A DNA stretch of 64,000 nt from Siphonodentalium dalli (GCA_032622095.1 CP136067.1:804001-868000), one strand, 5' to 3'. Numbered from the stretch's first letter, positions 30,191 through 40,150 are shown. Program-made: numbers and translations. The notes: generated by a model not told the origin, from the letters alone.

Positions 30191-30427
30191 CTTCTAGTAG
30201 AATTGCGGCTCCAGCAAATTTATATATGTCATAGAAATGAAACAAGTGAGTAGTTAGCTGCAGTGTATCCGCAGTCAAGGAATATAACCAGGGTTCCTTT
30301 GCTGTATTTAATCGCGGTGTCACAGCAGTCACAGAATATAACCAGGGTTCCTTTGCTGTATTTAATCGCGGTGCCACGGCGGTCACAGAACTGGTTATTG
30401 TGCAGTTATGGTTTTACCGCAGTTATA

Positions 30428-30580
30428 TAGAGAGTAATCAATTCGTTAAATAATTCTCAAGAGGCGAGAGATGTCGGTAAGAAACAAGTGCGCGTTACGG
30501 CATGAGTTTCTTACCCAAACATATCTCGCCTCGAGTGAATTATTTAACGTAATTATCGGAACTAATTGATTACTCAATTT
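30428..30580. repeat. Large palindrome
   Basis: GAGTAATCAATT...AAATAATTCTC...GGCGAGAGATGTCGGTAAGA, AAC on the left is mirrored by GTTTCTTACCC...CATATCTCGCC...GAATTATTTAACG and AATTGATTACTC on the right, with a small GC-rich loop (AAGTGCGCGTTACGGC). Confidence 0.85.
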
Positions 30581-30877
30581 ATTACACTTCTGCATCAATT
30601 TGATTCGTCAGATATGAATAAAACACACATAATTAATGCATAAAGGTCCTAATGCGGAGAAAGATCAACCATCGAAAATTCAGTCTAGATCAGTAAGCGA
30701 CGTAAAGTCAATGACGTCACGAGAAATGACGTAATTCCACTAGTGACATTACCATTTTTAATTTACGGCGTTTTCAATGGAAATCACACATAGGAGTGTA
30801 ATAAAAAACTTATAATAACCAGTTACTAGGTTACTTAGGGCAGCACAGTACAACGGGGGACTACCAACATATCTTAC
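30581..30877. other. Right part of the TIR element, unassigned
   Basis: No coding sequence; GACGTAAAGTCAATGACGTC and GAAATGACGTAATTCC are close TGACGT repeats. The right terminal repeat lies at 30831-30850. Confidence 0.45.
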
Positions 30878-31092
30878 TTAACCCTTTCATGAGTGCAGCT
30901 GGGTGCAGCATTAAATATCATGTACCAGTGCATTCTCTTACACTGGTTTACAATTGTCAAGGTAAATATTTTTTAGGCCAATGCATTTTCTAAATATATG
31001 CGATGCTCCCTATGGGAGACTCGCATATATAACAATTCATTGGCAAAGGGTTTTCGTAAAATTTCAGGAAGCTCCAGTCATGGATGGGTTAA
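30878..31092 (+). mobile_element. MITE-B copy, diverged
   Basis: TTAACCCTTTCATGAGTGCAG to TCCAGTCATGGATGGGTTAA. The first hairpin is deleted to one side; the second is present (CCAATGCATTTTCTAAATAT... / ...TATATAACAATTCATTGGC). It is followed directly by a MITE-E. Confidence 0.75.
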
Positions 31093-31200
31093 ACTACCCT
31101 TATGGAGCCCCTCACAGATGTGAGCAGATGACACTCAGCAATACAAGCTGCCACCTGTATGGGGCTCCCCTACAGGAAGCTCCAGTCATTGAAGGGTTAT
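31093..31200. mobile_element. MITE-E hairpin fused to a MITE-B tip
   Basis: ACTACCCTTATGGAGCCCCT...TGTATGGGGCTCCCCTACAG, then GAAGCTCCAGTCATTGAAGG-GTTA, which repeats the MITE-B right tip. The same MITE-B tip, MITE-E, MITE-B tip order is found at 36060-36202, so this is one composite copied twice. Confidence 0.75.
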
Positions 31201-31279
31201 GAAATGGATGTTATTGTTTCATTCCATGGTGTATGGATGGAGGTTGGTCTGACATTTTTCACAATATCAACATCCATTT

Positions 31280-32080
31280 CTTATATTTACTCGGGCTAGC
31301 ATCACTATATTCACCCTCTGGGGGACCTCATTCTGCTTAGGCCTGATCCTCTCTGGAAAGTTACTTTATTATCAACTTTCTACAGAAACTTATTCACATA
31401 GATTTTATTTCTTTTTTAGTTTAGTTTCTCTATATCCCTAAATTGATAGATGACACATTGCATAATCAAGGTTCCCAATGGGTGTAAATCACAATATTCA
31501 CCATTTGAGAACTTCAATCTGAGTTTATGTCCCCCAGAGGGTAATTTTGGTGATGCTAGCCCATTATGTGGGATAGCGTCACTAAATTCACCCTCTGGGG
31601 GGCCTCATTCTGCAAATGACAGACACACTAAACTCAGGCTTGTTTCATTCCATGGTGTATGAATGGAAGTTGGTCTAACATTTTTCACAATATCAACATC
31701 AATTTCTATTATTTGCACCCAGATTAAAAGAGAATTTAGTGCCCATTTTGAAAAAAATTTCTGGCACTGTGTTGCAAGTTCCGTAAATATGATATGGAAA
31801 CAAGTTGGGTCCTCTGAGTGATGTCCCATGATGCGATTTCAACCAACCAACGTCCTCCAGTCAGATTTCACAGTGCGTATGCATGTAGGAGTGTAAATAG
31901 AAGTCATCTAACAGAATAATCAACTAAAATGTACAATCGTATAGAAATTATGATCTATTCAAGCCTGCAAATAGTGTGTCTGTCATTTGCAGAATGAGGT
32001 CCCCAGAGGTGAATTTAGTGACGCTATCCCGCATAGCATCACTAAATTCACCCTCTGGGGACCTCATTCTGCTAAAGCCC
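31280..32080. mobile_element. Cluster of three MITE-F copies
   Basis: A right half at 31290-31345, a diverged copy at 31528-31640 (CCCCCAGAGGGTAATTTTGG / CTAAATTCACCCTCTGGGGG) and a copy at 31975-32080 (GAGGTCCCCAGAGG / ATTCACCCTCTGGGGACCTC). Between them GTTTCATTCCATGGTGTATG is duplicated (31218 and 31642). Confidence 0.75.
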
Positions 32081-32131
32081 TCAACTGCTATGGCAGACCT
32101 AGGATCAGATTGAAGTTGGTGATGTTCACCC

Positions 32132-32720
32132 CAGTGTTCGCGCTGTCGGTAGCCAAATTAGCCAATGGCTAATATTTTTCGAATTTGGCTAATAAAAATT
32201 TCATTTGGCTAAACTTTTGGCTAAAGTTATTTTTACCTCAAATGGAGAATGAAAGCATGAATTTTTGGCAAGTGAGTTTTCAATTCTGAGATGTGAACGA
32301 TCTAGTCCGAAAACATCGTAAGTGGGAATATATCGCCGACAGTACAAAGGGAAACCCGTCACTCTGCACGAAACAGCAAGAGTCATTATTTTACATTTAA
32401 TCCGCTAATCCCCCATTGTCTGCCTGGTCACTCACAGGGCTCCTGCACAATGCATGTTTATGATGACATTGTATTTATGACGGTCAAGGTTTATGAGCAC
32501 CAAGTGTAAGACAATAGCTTAATCAGCCAAATGTGAATCACGGCAGATATTTTGTGGCTATTTGTCAATACCGATACATTCAAGATAATATACATGCTTT
32601 TATAACAGATTGTAATTTGATAACGGCGTAACAATATTAAGTTATTAGTTTCCAGATGGCACTTAGATATTTTCGCAAGGATGAAAATATAATGACATTA
32701 AGAAGGACAATCCCGTGTCA

Positions 32721-32751
<31 letters not shown>

Positions 32752-32986
32752 ATAAATTATATATATACAAATATTTCTAGTTCATCAAAATTAGTTAAAT
32801 TATTGTGTATATTACCTGTGTCTGTTAGATTTGACGTTTCAGTCATTAATTGTGAACCGACCCGAAAACGATGATTTAATTTGGCCATAGTTTTTTTAAT
32901 TTGGCCAAAACACATTTGGCTAAAGTTTTTTTCATTTGGCTAATAAACTTTTGGCTAAAGTTTTTTTCGGTCCAGCGCGAACACTG
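32132..32986. mobile_element. Non-autonomous hAT-type element, 855 bp
   Basis: Perfect 14-bp inverted ends: CAGTGTTCGCGCTG at 32132 and CAGCGCGAACACTG ending at 32986. Both sides carry the exact 8-bp duplication GTTCACCC (32124-32131 and 32987-32994). Subterminal ATTTGGCTAA motifs are repeated many times near both ends. A run of about 30 C bases lies at 32720-32749. The same host sequence without the element occurs at 42008-42040 (GGTGATGTTCACCCATTAG), giving an empty site. No transposase frame is present. Confidence 0.93.
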
Positions 32987-33123
32987 GTTCACCCATTGGG
33001 CACCTCAATTATGAATTTTATCTTCTGCAAATTAGGGGATATAGAAACTCCCTAGAAGGGAAAATGTAACTAAAAAACTAAAAACAATGTTAATTTGATA
33101 CTATAGATACTTCCCAGAAGATA

Positions 33124-33245
33124 AGGCCTAAGCAGAATGAGGTCTCCAGAGGGTGAAATTGGTGATGCTAGCCCACTGTGCGAGATAGCATCACTAAATT
33201 CACCCTCTGGGGACCTCATTCTGCAAATCACAGAAACGCTATTTG
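33124..33245. mobile_element. MITE-F copy
   Basis: AGCAGAATGAGGTCTCCAGA...GGGTGAAATTGGTGATGC and GCATCACTAAATTCACCCTC...TGGGGACCTCATTCTGC, followed by AAATCACAGAAACGCTATTT-GCAGGCTTG. Confidence 0.83.
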
Positions 33246-33384
33246 CAGGCTTGAGGCCATGCAAAGTCAATTTCCTGTTTTCAGGCCAAAACATTCTGAC
33301 AAAAATTGAAGATTAAATTAGTTTTTGTACATTGTAACTGGAACCCTGAATATTGTAAGATAAGTATAATTATTATATAAAATA

Positions 33385-34750
33385 GTTATGCGAGACACGC
33401 CCGGGCATATATATGCAAGTCTCCCATATACAAGGTCAAGGTAAATACTAGGGATCTGCGAATCGGGGGTTTTGCATCAAATCGAATCTCGATATCGAAT
33501 CTCCTTCCTGACATCGAACCGAATCTCGAATCAGCTGTTGATTGACATTATTTAACAGTGTTCATTTCGGTGTCTCATGAAAAAAAAAACTGCAAAATTA
33601 AAAATATTGAAAAAAAAATGAAAATCATGAAATAGGCAAGTCACTCTCAGTCTCATGTAGGGTTTGTTGCATTGAATTTCTATCTAGCTGTGCGATGGCG
33701 CACATGACACAAGACGTGACAGTAAGCCACTTAAAGACAGTTCATTCAATGTATCACAACCCAATGGAAGTCACTTGTCTACATTATTTAACAAAGATAA
33801 TAAAGATTTGACACACATGGACATGGGTACAGCCTTTATCTATATAATTGTTGCAGTCCGATACTAATGGTAGCTATCTGTTTCACTAGCCTGCTTTTCA
33901 CCCCACAATAGATGAAACACCTACATCATATATGCACAGTAGTTGTCTTCACGGAGGGAGTCCCAGAAAACAGACATAAATTACAAGTTAAATGTTATAA
34001 AAAAGATTCAACATATCGAAACTTGATGGAACGCGCTCAATTTCACAGGAAACAGAAAGTAGGAAATTTCGAGGAATTCTGCTGGCAGTGTCACATATAA
34101 CTGGTCGCACATAATGACGTCCATTTAAGAACGTAATAGACCGATTGTTCTAAGGTTTCTATTCATTCCAATCTATGTTTTGTCGTGCATAAGGGTGGCT
34201 GACATTGAATTTTATTCATATAATCTGAATTGGATGTATGAATTCAAAACATAAGGTAATCAAATGAGTTCGCGCATCTAGCGATCACGCGCCATGTACA
34301 CATTTTTTGTAGTGTCGAAAACAGATAACAAATATATGCGGCGATTGATTACCATCACTAGTTGCTATCGCAGCACATACATTGCATAATGCACGTCTAT
34401 TCTGAACTGCATACATTCAAGATTACCTACGTTTGCCAACTTGGCAACCTTGTGCTTCATTTTTTGTGATTTCAGGTCAGTTGGCATGTGTTATCTGGAC
34501 GCAAAAACGAGACTACACCAAAGTCACACCGATTCGAAAATATCCAAATCAGCGGACTGATTTGGTGTTGATCTCGAATCGGGTGCCCGATATCGACATC
34601 GAATTGAATCGAATTCGCAGGTCCCTAGTAAATACTGTTAGGCCAACATATCCTATTACATATGCAAGGCTCCCTATGGGACTCGCATATATAAGAGAAA
34701 GCATTGGCACAAGGTTTTCGCAAAATTTCAGGAAGCTCCCCGTCATGATT
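33385..34750 (+). mobile_element. MITE-B copy split by a hAT-type element
   Basis: Left remnant 33385-33448 (TATGCGAGACACGCCCGGGC, CAAGGTCAAGGTAAATAC) and right remnant 34628-34750 (TGTTAGGCCAACATATCC, TATATAAGAGAAAGCATTGG, TTTCAGGAAGCTCC) rejoin into the usual MITE-B spacer when the inner element is removed. Confidence 0.8.
33449..34627. mobile_element. Non-autonomous hAT-type element, 1179 bp
   Basis: Inverted ends TAGGGATCTGCGAATC at 33449 and ATTCGCAGGTCCCTA ending at 34627. The exact 8-bp duplication GTAAATAC lies at 33441-33448 and 34628-34635. Subterminal sequences are rich in TCGAATC/GATTCGA (ATCTCGATATCGAATCTC; CGATATCGACATCGAATTGA). No long open frame and no recognised transposase. 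A TAGGG start with 8-bp duplications is typical of hAT elements. Confidence 0.92.
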
Positions 34751-35534
34751 AAAGATACCTGGTTATTTATTACTTGCGCCAGTCCATGCTGGACGCAAGT
34801 AATGTTTTCGGTTCGGATCTTTGTCTGTCTGTCCTTCCGCGAACATGTTACGTCATACCGGAAGTACATACTGTAAATAATGGACACGCAAAATATGAAA
34901 TGGTTGCATCAAATGGAATTTAAATCCACATATATACTTAATTTGCATCGTCATCTGGTTTTATTTTGGTAATAAATCGTTCATAAATTAACAATATTGA
35001 ATTATTTCTTTCTGAAAACCGATCAAGACGCCATGACGTCACAACGCACATCAGGACGTCACAAGCTACTTGGGCGCGCAAAACACCAGACATGATTGCG
35101 TCAATGTCCAGACAGCTGAGACTCGTAATACACGGACATGAGTTAAGATCAAGTCTAATTTTAAGATGCGTACGGAATCGTTTTTTTTTCGCAGAGACAG
35201 TGAGGTGCGAACAAACAACTTGTAAAAATTACTAAGAGTAGCATTAGTGTAATAGATCAACTTGAGATAACAGAGATATTCTGTCCGTACACACAACTAT
35301 TTCAGCGATGGGTGAACTGAGATTTGATATCTAGAATTTTGTTATCGATCTCTCTCAAACGAGGGGCCAGCACCCGTTGTTCAAACTGTTGTTGGTAAGA
35401 CACCGCAACACATGCCAAATGTGTGATGGGCGCAAGTATAGGCAGCTCAGCTCCAGTGAGTGCATTCTAGTTCACTCTTGTTTTCCCTTCCATGATTGGA
35501 GCTTCCTGAAATTTATTTTCAAAAAAAAAAAACA
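34751..35534. other. Unassigned with a repeat lead
   Basis: ACTTGCGCCAGTCCATGCTGGACGCAAGT near 34773-34801 is a perfect short palindrome at the head of what looks like another dispersed repeat (GTCTGTCTGTCC). No gene is recognised; 35496-35534 resembles a MITE-B right tip. Confidence 0.45.
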
Positions 35535-35850
35535 TTTGTTTTTAGGTTCAACTCCGTGACGACCACAGTGTCAATGACATCGTGCTCAATTCAACTCCCT
35601 GATGACCACAGTGTCAATGACACCGTGCTACATTCAACTCCCCGACGACCAGTGTCAATGACACTCCGTTCAAAAAAAGCGGGCGATGCTGGTAAATAAT
35701 GAAAGTGTAATGACACTATAGCTCAACTTGGAGAGGGGATAATGTCATGCATTACAATCAATGGAGCGATAACGAATGCAGACACTTGGAGAGGGGATAA
35801 TGTCATGCATTACAGTCAATGGAGCGATAAGGAATGCAGACACTTGAAAT
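35535..35850. repeat. Two short tandem arrays (~49 bp x3 and 65 bp x2)
   Basis: TCAACTCCCTGATGACCACA, GTGTCAATGACACCGTGCT recurs three times (35548-35660). TTGGAGAGGGGATAATGTCA, TGCATTACAATCAATGGAGC, GATAACGAATGCAGACAC occurs twice (35728 and 35788). Confidence 0.85.
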
Positions 35851-35852
35851 GT

Positions 35853-36202
35853 CTAACCCTTTCGTGACGGGAGCTGCGCTGGCAGCAATATAACCCATGT
35901 GCCAGTGCATTCACATATATATGCGAGTCTCCCATAGCGATCCGTGCATATATAAAAGAATACACAGGCTAACAAAGTCAGGTTAAATATTGATAGGCCA
36001 ATGTATTCCCCCTATAGGAGACTCGTATATAAGAGAATGCATTGGCACAGGGTTTTCGCAAAATTTCAGGAAGCTCCAATCATGGAAGGGTTAAACTTCC
36101 CTCATTGAGCCCCTCACAGACGTGAGCAGACGACACTCAGCAATACAAGCTGCCACCTGTGTGGGGCTCCCTGCAGGAAGCTCCAATCATGGAAGGGTTA
36201 AG
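35853..36202 (+). mobile_element. MITE-B plus MITE-E composite
   Basis: MITE-B runs from CTAACCCTTTCGTGACGGGAG to CCAATCATGGAAGGGTTAA (36094), with hairpins GTGCATTCACATATATATGC... and CCAATGTATTCC.../...GAGAATGCATTGG. A MITE-E (CCTCATTGAGCCCCTCACAG...GTGTGGGGCTCCCTGCAGG) and a second MITE-B tip ending GGAAGGGTTAA follow. The same composite is at 30878-31200. Confidence 0.8.
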
Positions 36203-36377
36203 AAATACCTAAGTATTTAGTGATGCAATGAGTAAATATAAAATCGTTCAAATTCGATAGCTCTGGAGGTGATCCTCAACATGCCTGTAAATTTTCAAAA
36301 AAATTCTTCAATAAATGCTGCAGGGTGTGCCGATTGATTCAAATTCCAATGCATGGAAATGAAACCAACAATACACA
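36203..36377. repeat. Dispersed repeat fragment, also found in a PCYOX1 intron
   Basis: TTCAAATTCGATAGCTCTGG, AGGTGATCCTCAACATGCCT, GTAAATTTTC and GCAGGGTGTGCCGATTGATT match the repeat family at 38880-39260. Confidence 0.6.
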
Positions 36378-36520
36378 TCAGAGCAGCGTTTTGTCATGGT
36401 TGATGGATGTTGGCATTTCATCGACAAATTTAAACTTCCCATGTCAATGATTATATGCTAATAAGGCGGCTTTCTCAGAGCATTCAAGTAATAATACATA
36501 ATCTATCACGTAAAATAGGC
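36378..36520 (-). pseudogene. Decayed copy of the PCYOX1 last-exon 3' end
   Basis: TCAGAGCAGCGTTTTGTCAT, GGTTGATGGATGTTGGCATT, TCATCGACAAATTTAAACTT, CCCATGTCAATGATTATATG repeats 37191-37270 with scattered substitutions. After a deletion of about 50 bp it resumes at CATTCAAGTAATAATACATA, matching 37344-37365. On the minus strand it covers the last 60 or so codons and the stop region. It lies about 800 bp beyond the true gene end. It is a local duplicate, not a processed copy, because the flanking repeat was copied with it. Confidence 0.85.
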
Positions 36521-36575
36521 TGGAGCAGACAAAAACTCAGCAGTATATGCTTCCATCTGGGCGAGGCTCCCTGTA

Positions 36576-36919
36576 CCGCTATTCTCAAAGTAATTGACCA
36601 GAAAAATGGGGTGATACCCCGGTCATGACCGCGGTGATACCGGTAATAAACGGTAGCGGTATCGAGACGGTCATGGCGGTGGAGTTACGGTATTGGGCGA
36701 TAATGATACCGCGGTCTTTTAGCGGGCACCGCATTAATTTTGTTGAATACCGCGGTGATTTTCATGGAACTCTTTGAGGGGAGGTATTTACTCACACATA
36801 CTTGTTCGCATTAACAAGCAGTATCAGTACCGCGGTATTGGAGGATACCGCGGTATAGTACCGCCATATTAACGGGGTGACACCATGTTACTGGTGGTCA
36901 ATTACTTTAAGTATAGCGG
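36576..36919. mobile_element. MITE-G copy 1 (344 bp, TA-flanked)
   Basis: CCGCTATTCTCAAAGTAATTGACC at the left and GGTCAATTACTTTAAGTATAGCGG at the right, flanked on both sides by TA. The interior has many CCGCGGT/ACCGCGG motifs (GACCGCGGTGATACCGG, GTACCGCGGTATTGG). Two further copies with the same ends and TA flanks are at 51129 and 55023. Confidence 0.9.
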
Positions 36920-36956
36920 TATGTAAAACATTAAACATTATATATCGCCTCAGTTA

Positions 36957-37176
36957 TTATCCCTTTCATGATGGGAGTTGTGCTGGTGCAGCATTAAAGA
37001 TCATGTGCCAGTGCATTCTCTTATATATGCGAGTCTCACATAGGGAGCCTCGCATATATAAGAGAATGTACTGGCTTACAAGGTCAAGTTAAATATTATT
37101 AGGCCAATGCATTCTCCTATATATGCGAGGCTATGGGTGACTTGCATATATAAGAGAATGCATTGGCACAGGGTTT
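36957..37176 (+). mobile_element. MITE-B copy beside the PCYOX1 stop
   Basis: TTATCCCTTTCATGATGGGAG, GCAGCATTAAAGATCATGTG, hairpin, AAGGTCAAGTTAAATATTAT, second hairpin, GGCACAGGGTTT. It is truncated at its right end about 15 bp before the PCYOX1 stop codon, so any 3' untranslated region runs through this element. Bases 36988-37029 correspond to the 43-bp satellite monomer at 651-3175. Confidence 0.85.
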
Positions 37177-37190
37177 ATACTATATAGACA

Positions 37191-37972
37191 TCAGAGCTCC
37201 ATTTTGTCGTGGTTGATGGATGTTGGCATTTCATCGATAAATTCAAACTTCCCATGCCAATGATTATAAGCCAGTAAAGCGATATTCTTTGCACTAATCG
37301 CTGACATTTCCATCGCGGATGCTGCGCTCTCTATCGCATTCAAGTAATAAAATCTATCATGTAGCACGAAAGACTTTGGGTCGATTGTGGACGAGAATTC
37401 TGGGTAAGCGTGCCAAGGAACACTACGAAAATCCTTTCTATCTGGAAACAAGGGAGTTAATATGTCTTCTGATAAAACTTCATTACTGAAAACCTTCCAT
37501 ACATCGACCCCTTTTGATTGGTCGGTCGGTAATAAATGTCCAATCGAATTATAGAACAGGTCCTTATTATTTATGAGAATGTCTGTTGGAAAATCATCCC
37601 GATTTTCGTATCCGAAATATGAAATATTTGGCATCCCATGAATGAAATTAGCTACAGTTATATGTGGCTTCATGTAAAATTCATCAAACTCGTTCGGGAA
37701 GTCCTCGAATTGTATCTTCGTCCATCCGTCAAACAGCGGTGCAGCCATGATAACGATATCGTATTCTCGTGACTCTGATTTTCCTTTTGATTTCGTCCGG
37801 TAGACGATCTCATATTTAGGATGGTTCTCATCCTCCGATACCAGTCTCACGATGCTGACATGCGCGCTGATGAACGTTGCGCCGGACTTCTCGAGTAAGC
37901 CTTGTGGCACCTGTTTATTACCTCCCTTGATGCTCCACAAACCCGGTTGTACTCCAGCTAATGACACTCCTC
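37191..37972 (-). CDS. PCYOX1: Prenylcysteine oxidase, last exon (C-terminal 260 codons)
   Basis: Minus-strand coding exon of 782 nt: acceptor AATATCAG (reading into 37972), stop TGA at 37193-37191. It encodes the C-terminal substrate-binding and FAD-domain end of prenylcysteine oxidase, the lysosomal flavoenzyme that cleaves the thioether of prenylcysteines to give cysteine, a prenyl aldehyde and hydrogen peroxide. Diagnostic stretches are GVSLAGVQPGLWSIKGGNK near the start (family SL...GLW...GGNK), YDIVIMAAPL, SIGHLLP, VWKVFSNE and the highly conserved YYLNAIESAASAMEMSA near the end. No internal stop or frameshift is seen and the length matches the family. PCYOX1 and its paralogue PCYOX1L are not separable by eye. 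A broken copy of the 3' end lies at 36378. Confidence 0.95.
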
Positions 37973-38008
37973 CTGATATTAAACAAGAAAAAAGTATTAA
38001 AATATATG

Positions 38009-38094
38009 TAACCCATAGAGAGCCCCACACAGACTGGAGCAGACGACACTCCATAGTGCATGCTTCCATCTGTGTGAGGCTCCCAGTGGGTTAA
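38009..38094. mobile_element. MITE-E hairpin, well preserved
   Basis: TAACCCATAGAGAGCCCCAC-ACAGA and TCTGTGTGAGGCTCCCAGTG-GGTTAA form a long stem; the loop has GGAGCAGACGACACTCCATA-GTGCATGCTTCC. It is the best reference copy of the family in the window. Confidence 0.82.
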
Positions 38095-38122
38095 ACATTA
38101 AATTCTATATATCGCCTATGTT

Positions 38123-38591
38123 ATTATCCCTTTCATGACGGGAGATGCACTGGTGCTGCATTATACATCCTGTTCCAGTGCATTCTCTTATATATGTGAG
38201 TCTCATATAGGGAGCCTCGCATATATAAGAGAATGCACTGGTATACAAGATCAAGGAAAATATTGTTAGGCCAATGCATTCTCTTATATATATGAGGCGC
38301 CCTATGGGCGTCTCACATATTTAAGAGAATGCATTGGCACAGGGATTTCATTCAAAATTAACCCTTTCATGACAGGAACTGCGCTGGTGCAGCATTAAAC
38401 ATCCTGTTCTCTTATATATGTGAATCTCTCATAGGGAGCCTCGCATATATATGTGTAAGTGTATGCACTGGCTTACAAGGTCAAGGTAATTATTATACCA
38501 GGCTCCCCATGGGAGACTCGCATATATAAGAGAATGCATTGGCACATGGTTTTCGCTAATTTTCAGAAAGCTCCTGTCATGTAAAGGTAAA
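38123..38591 (+). mobile_element. Two MITE-B copies in tandem
   Basis: Copy one (38123-38350) has TTATCCCTTTCATGACGGGAG, both hairpins, and ends at GGCACAGGGATTTC without a tip. Copy two (38358-38591) has TTAACCCTTTCATGACAGGA-ACTGCGCTGG, a shortened first hairpin, CAAGGTCAAGGTAATTATTA and TTTTCAGAAAGCTCCTGTCA-TG. Confidence 0.8.
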
Positions 38592-38879
38592 GTAAGTAGG
38601 CTTAATAATATTTAATTTTAATAATCATATACTAGTAGCTTTTCATGTATTATTTGTATTTGATAAGAATAATTCTGATTTTCTTCCATGTGGAAGGGCC
38701 TTTAGGGATTCAAATTTAAAATCGTATGGCAACATTATAAACAAATTTAGGAAATAATCTATGGCTCCCATCTGGAGGTCACCTTGAAGATCCATATGCA
38801 GTTTAGTGACGATCAGATGAGGGATGTGGCGTGTAGGATGTGCCGTAGGATTTAGACAGGCGGCCATGTTTTTCATTGA

Positions 38880-39260
38880 AAATCATTCAAATTCAATAGA
38901 TCCCATCTAGAGATGATCATTAACATGTCTGTAAATTTTCAAAACATTTTCTCTAATAGATACAGAAAGAGTAAAATCCAAGATGGCTGCCGGCAGCTAA
39001 GTTTTTGATAAAAAAAAAATCTTTCAAATTCCATCTTGAGGTGATCCTAAACATACTTGTAAATTCTTAGAATATTTCTCCAATAAATGTGGGTTTGGAG
39101 GGTGTATGATGGATTCAAATTTGAAATCCAAGATGGCTGCTGGCAGCCATGGTTTTCAACAAATTTTGGAAAAATTTATGGCTCCCATCTAGAGGTCACC
39201 CCAAAGATGTTTGGATGAGAAATGCGGCCTGTAGGGTGTGCCGAAAGAAATTGTTGATGA
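38880..39260. repeat. Dispersed repeat, three direct copies of ~130 bp
   Basis: TTCAAATTCAATAGATCCCA / TTCAAATTCCATCTTGAGGT, TGTAAATTTTC, CTAATAGATAC and AATCCAAGATGGCTGCCGGC-AGC recur at about 38888, 39025 and 39160. GGGTGTGCCG and CTCCCATCTAGAGGTCACCC are shared with 36203 and 38760. No coding evidence. Confidence 0.65.
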
Positions 39261-39938
39261 ACGGACAGACAACCAACACATGGCAATAGCTCAAGCTTGA
39301 CTTTGTTCAAGGAAAGTGTGATACGGCGTCCTTGACACTTTGTTGGTGGAATTTCCCGGAATCCTCCTTTCACTTTGAATTCTCGGAATTGCAACTGGAA
39401 CTTCAGGTGTTTACAAACGTTTACAAACTCAACAAACAAACAAACAAATAAAGATACAAATTTTAATAAATTATGCAATTCACAAAGAAATATGGAAACC
39501 ATACAGGAAATGTGTGTGAATTTTTTTTATTAACTATTCCATAAAATACGTATTTCAAACTAACTTTTATTTTAAATTGCTATTTTGGTGATATTCTTAT
39601 GCATTAAAACGGAATATAGTGTGACCCTTATGCATATAAACGATTAAAAATTAGTGTTTTTATGAGAAAATGGTTTGGTGCATGCATATTTTATGCAGTT
39701 ATCCGAATTATGCATTTAAACGATATGCAATTAACTGAAATTGACTGTACTATTATGAAATATGGCTATTCCTTTTATTATTGGTTATAATAAAAATCAA
39801 TTCTGTATTGAAATTCAACATATTTATGAAGAAACTTTAAGACAATTTAGTTCCATGAAAATTTATATGTTTTGATTCAGTGTGTATGAATCCATGATAG
39901 AACCATATCTCACAGATGCACGGACGGGCATATCTCAC

Positions 39939-40150
39939 CTACGAATCCCTGAACATTATTGTCCTGTCCATAGTTATTTCTCATGGCGCCCATAGACAGT
40001 TCATTAATGATTAGTCGAGACAACTCCGCTGTTTCCGTCAGCACTTCTCGTGTCGACATCTTTGTGTAATTCAGTAGACTCGGGTGCATCGCTTTCACTA
40101 ATTCCTCGACAGTTGTGAAAGACAAACCTTTCTCCTGTACGTCATATATG
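39939..40150 (-). CDS. PCYOX1: Prenylcysteine oxidase, third visible exon
   Basis: Minus-strand exon of 212 nt: acceptor ATTATTCCAG (before 40150) and donor GTGAG after 39939. It enters with one base and leaves with one base of split codons, both matching the neighbouring exons. It encodes S-IYDVQEKGLSFTTVEELV through NYGQDNNVQGFVG. The pattern Y-x6-G-x-SF-x-SVEEL then NYGQ-x5-FVG-x-SL is the middle part of the PCYOX family. Translation from a TTG inside the exon is not required; the frame continues upstream through the acceptor. Confidence 0.93.

Larger units (their letters stand above)
29079..30852. mobile_element. ~1.77-kb TIR element enclosing a 23-bp array
   Basis: TACTGTACTGCTGCCCTAAG at 29079 and CTTAGGGCAGCACAGTA ending at 30850 are inverted repeats of about 18 bases, consistent with TA-flanked insertion. 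The interior holds the 23-bp array (29112-30048), two GAATATAACCAGGGTTCC repeats near 30281 and 30337, a MITE-E (30103-30190) and a 150-bp palindrome (30428-30580). No transposase was recognised. The boundary call rests on the short terminal repeats and is moderately secure. Confidence 0.6.
37973..39938 (-). other. PCYOX1 intron filled with MITEs and dispersed repeats
   Basis: Donor GGTGAG at 39938 and acceptor AATATCAG at 37973. It holds MITE-E (38009-38094), two MITE-B copies (38123-38350 and 38358-38591) and the 38880-39260 repeat. The rest (39540-39900) is plain AT-rich sequence. Confidence 0.8.

Noticed and set aside
33912-34100. Small open frame inside the 33449-34627 element as a transposase remnant
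   Set aside because: 62 codons without any hAT motif; too short and isolated to support.
39176-39502. Open frame on the minus strand inside a PCYOX1 intron (KLELLPCVGCLSVHQQF...)
   Set aside because: It overlaps a dispersed repeat whose other copies (36203, 38760) do not keep the frame.
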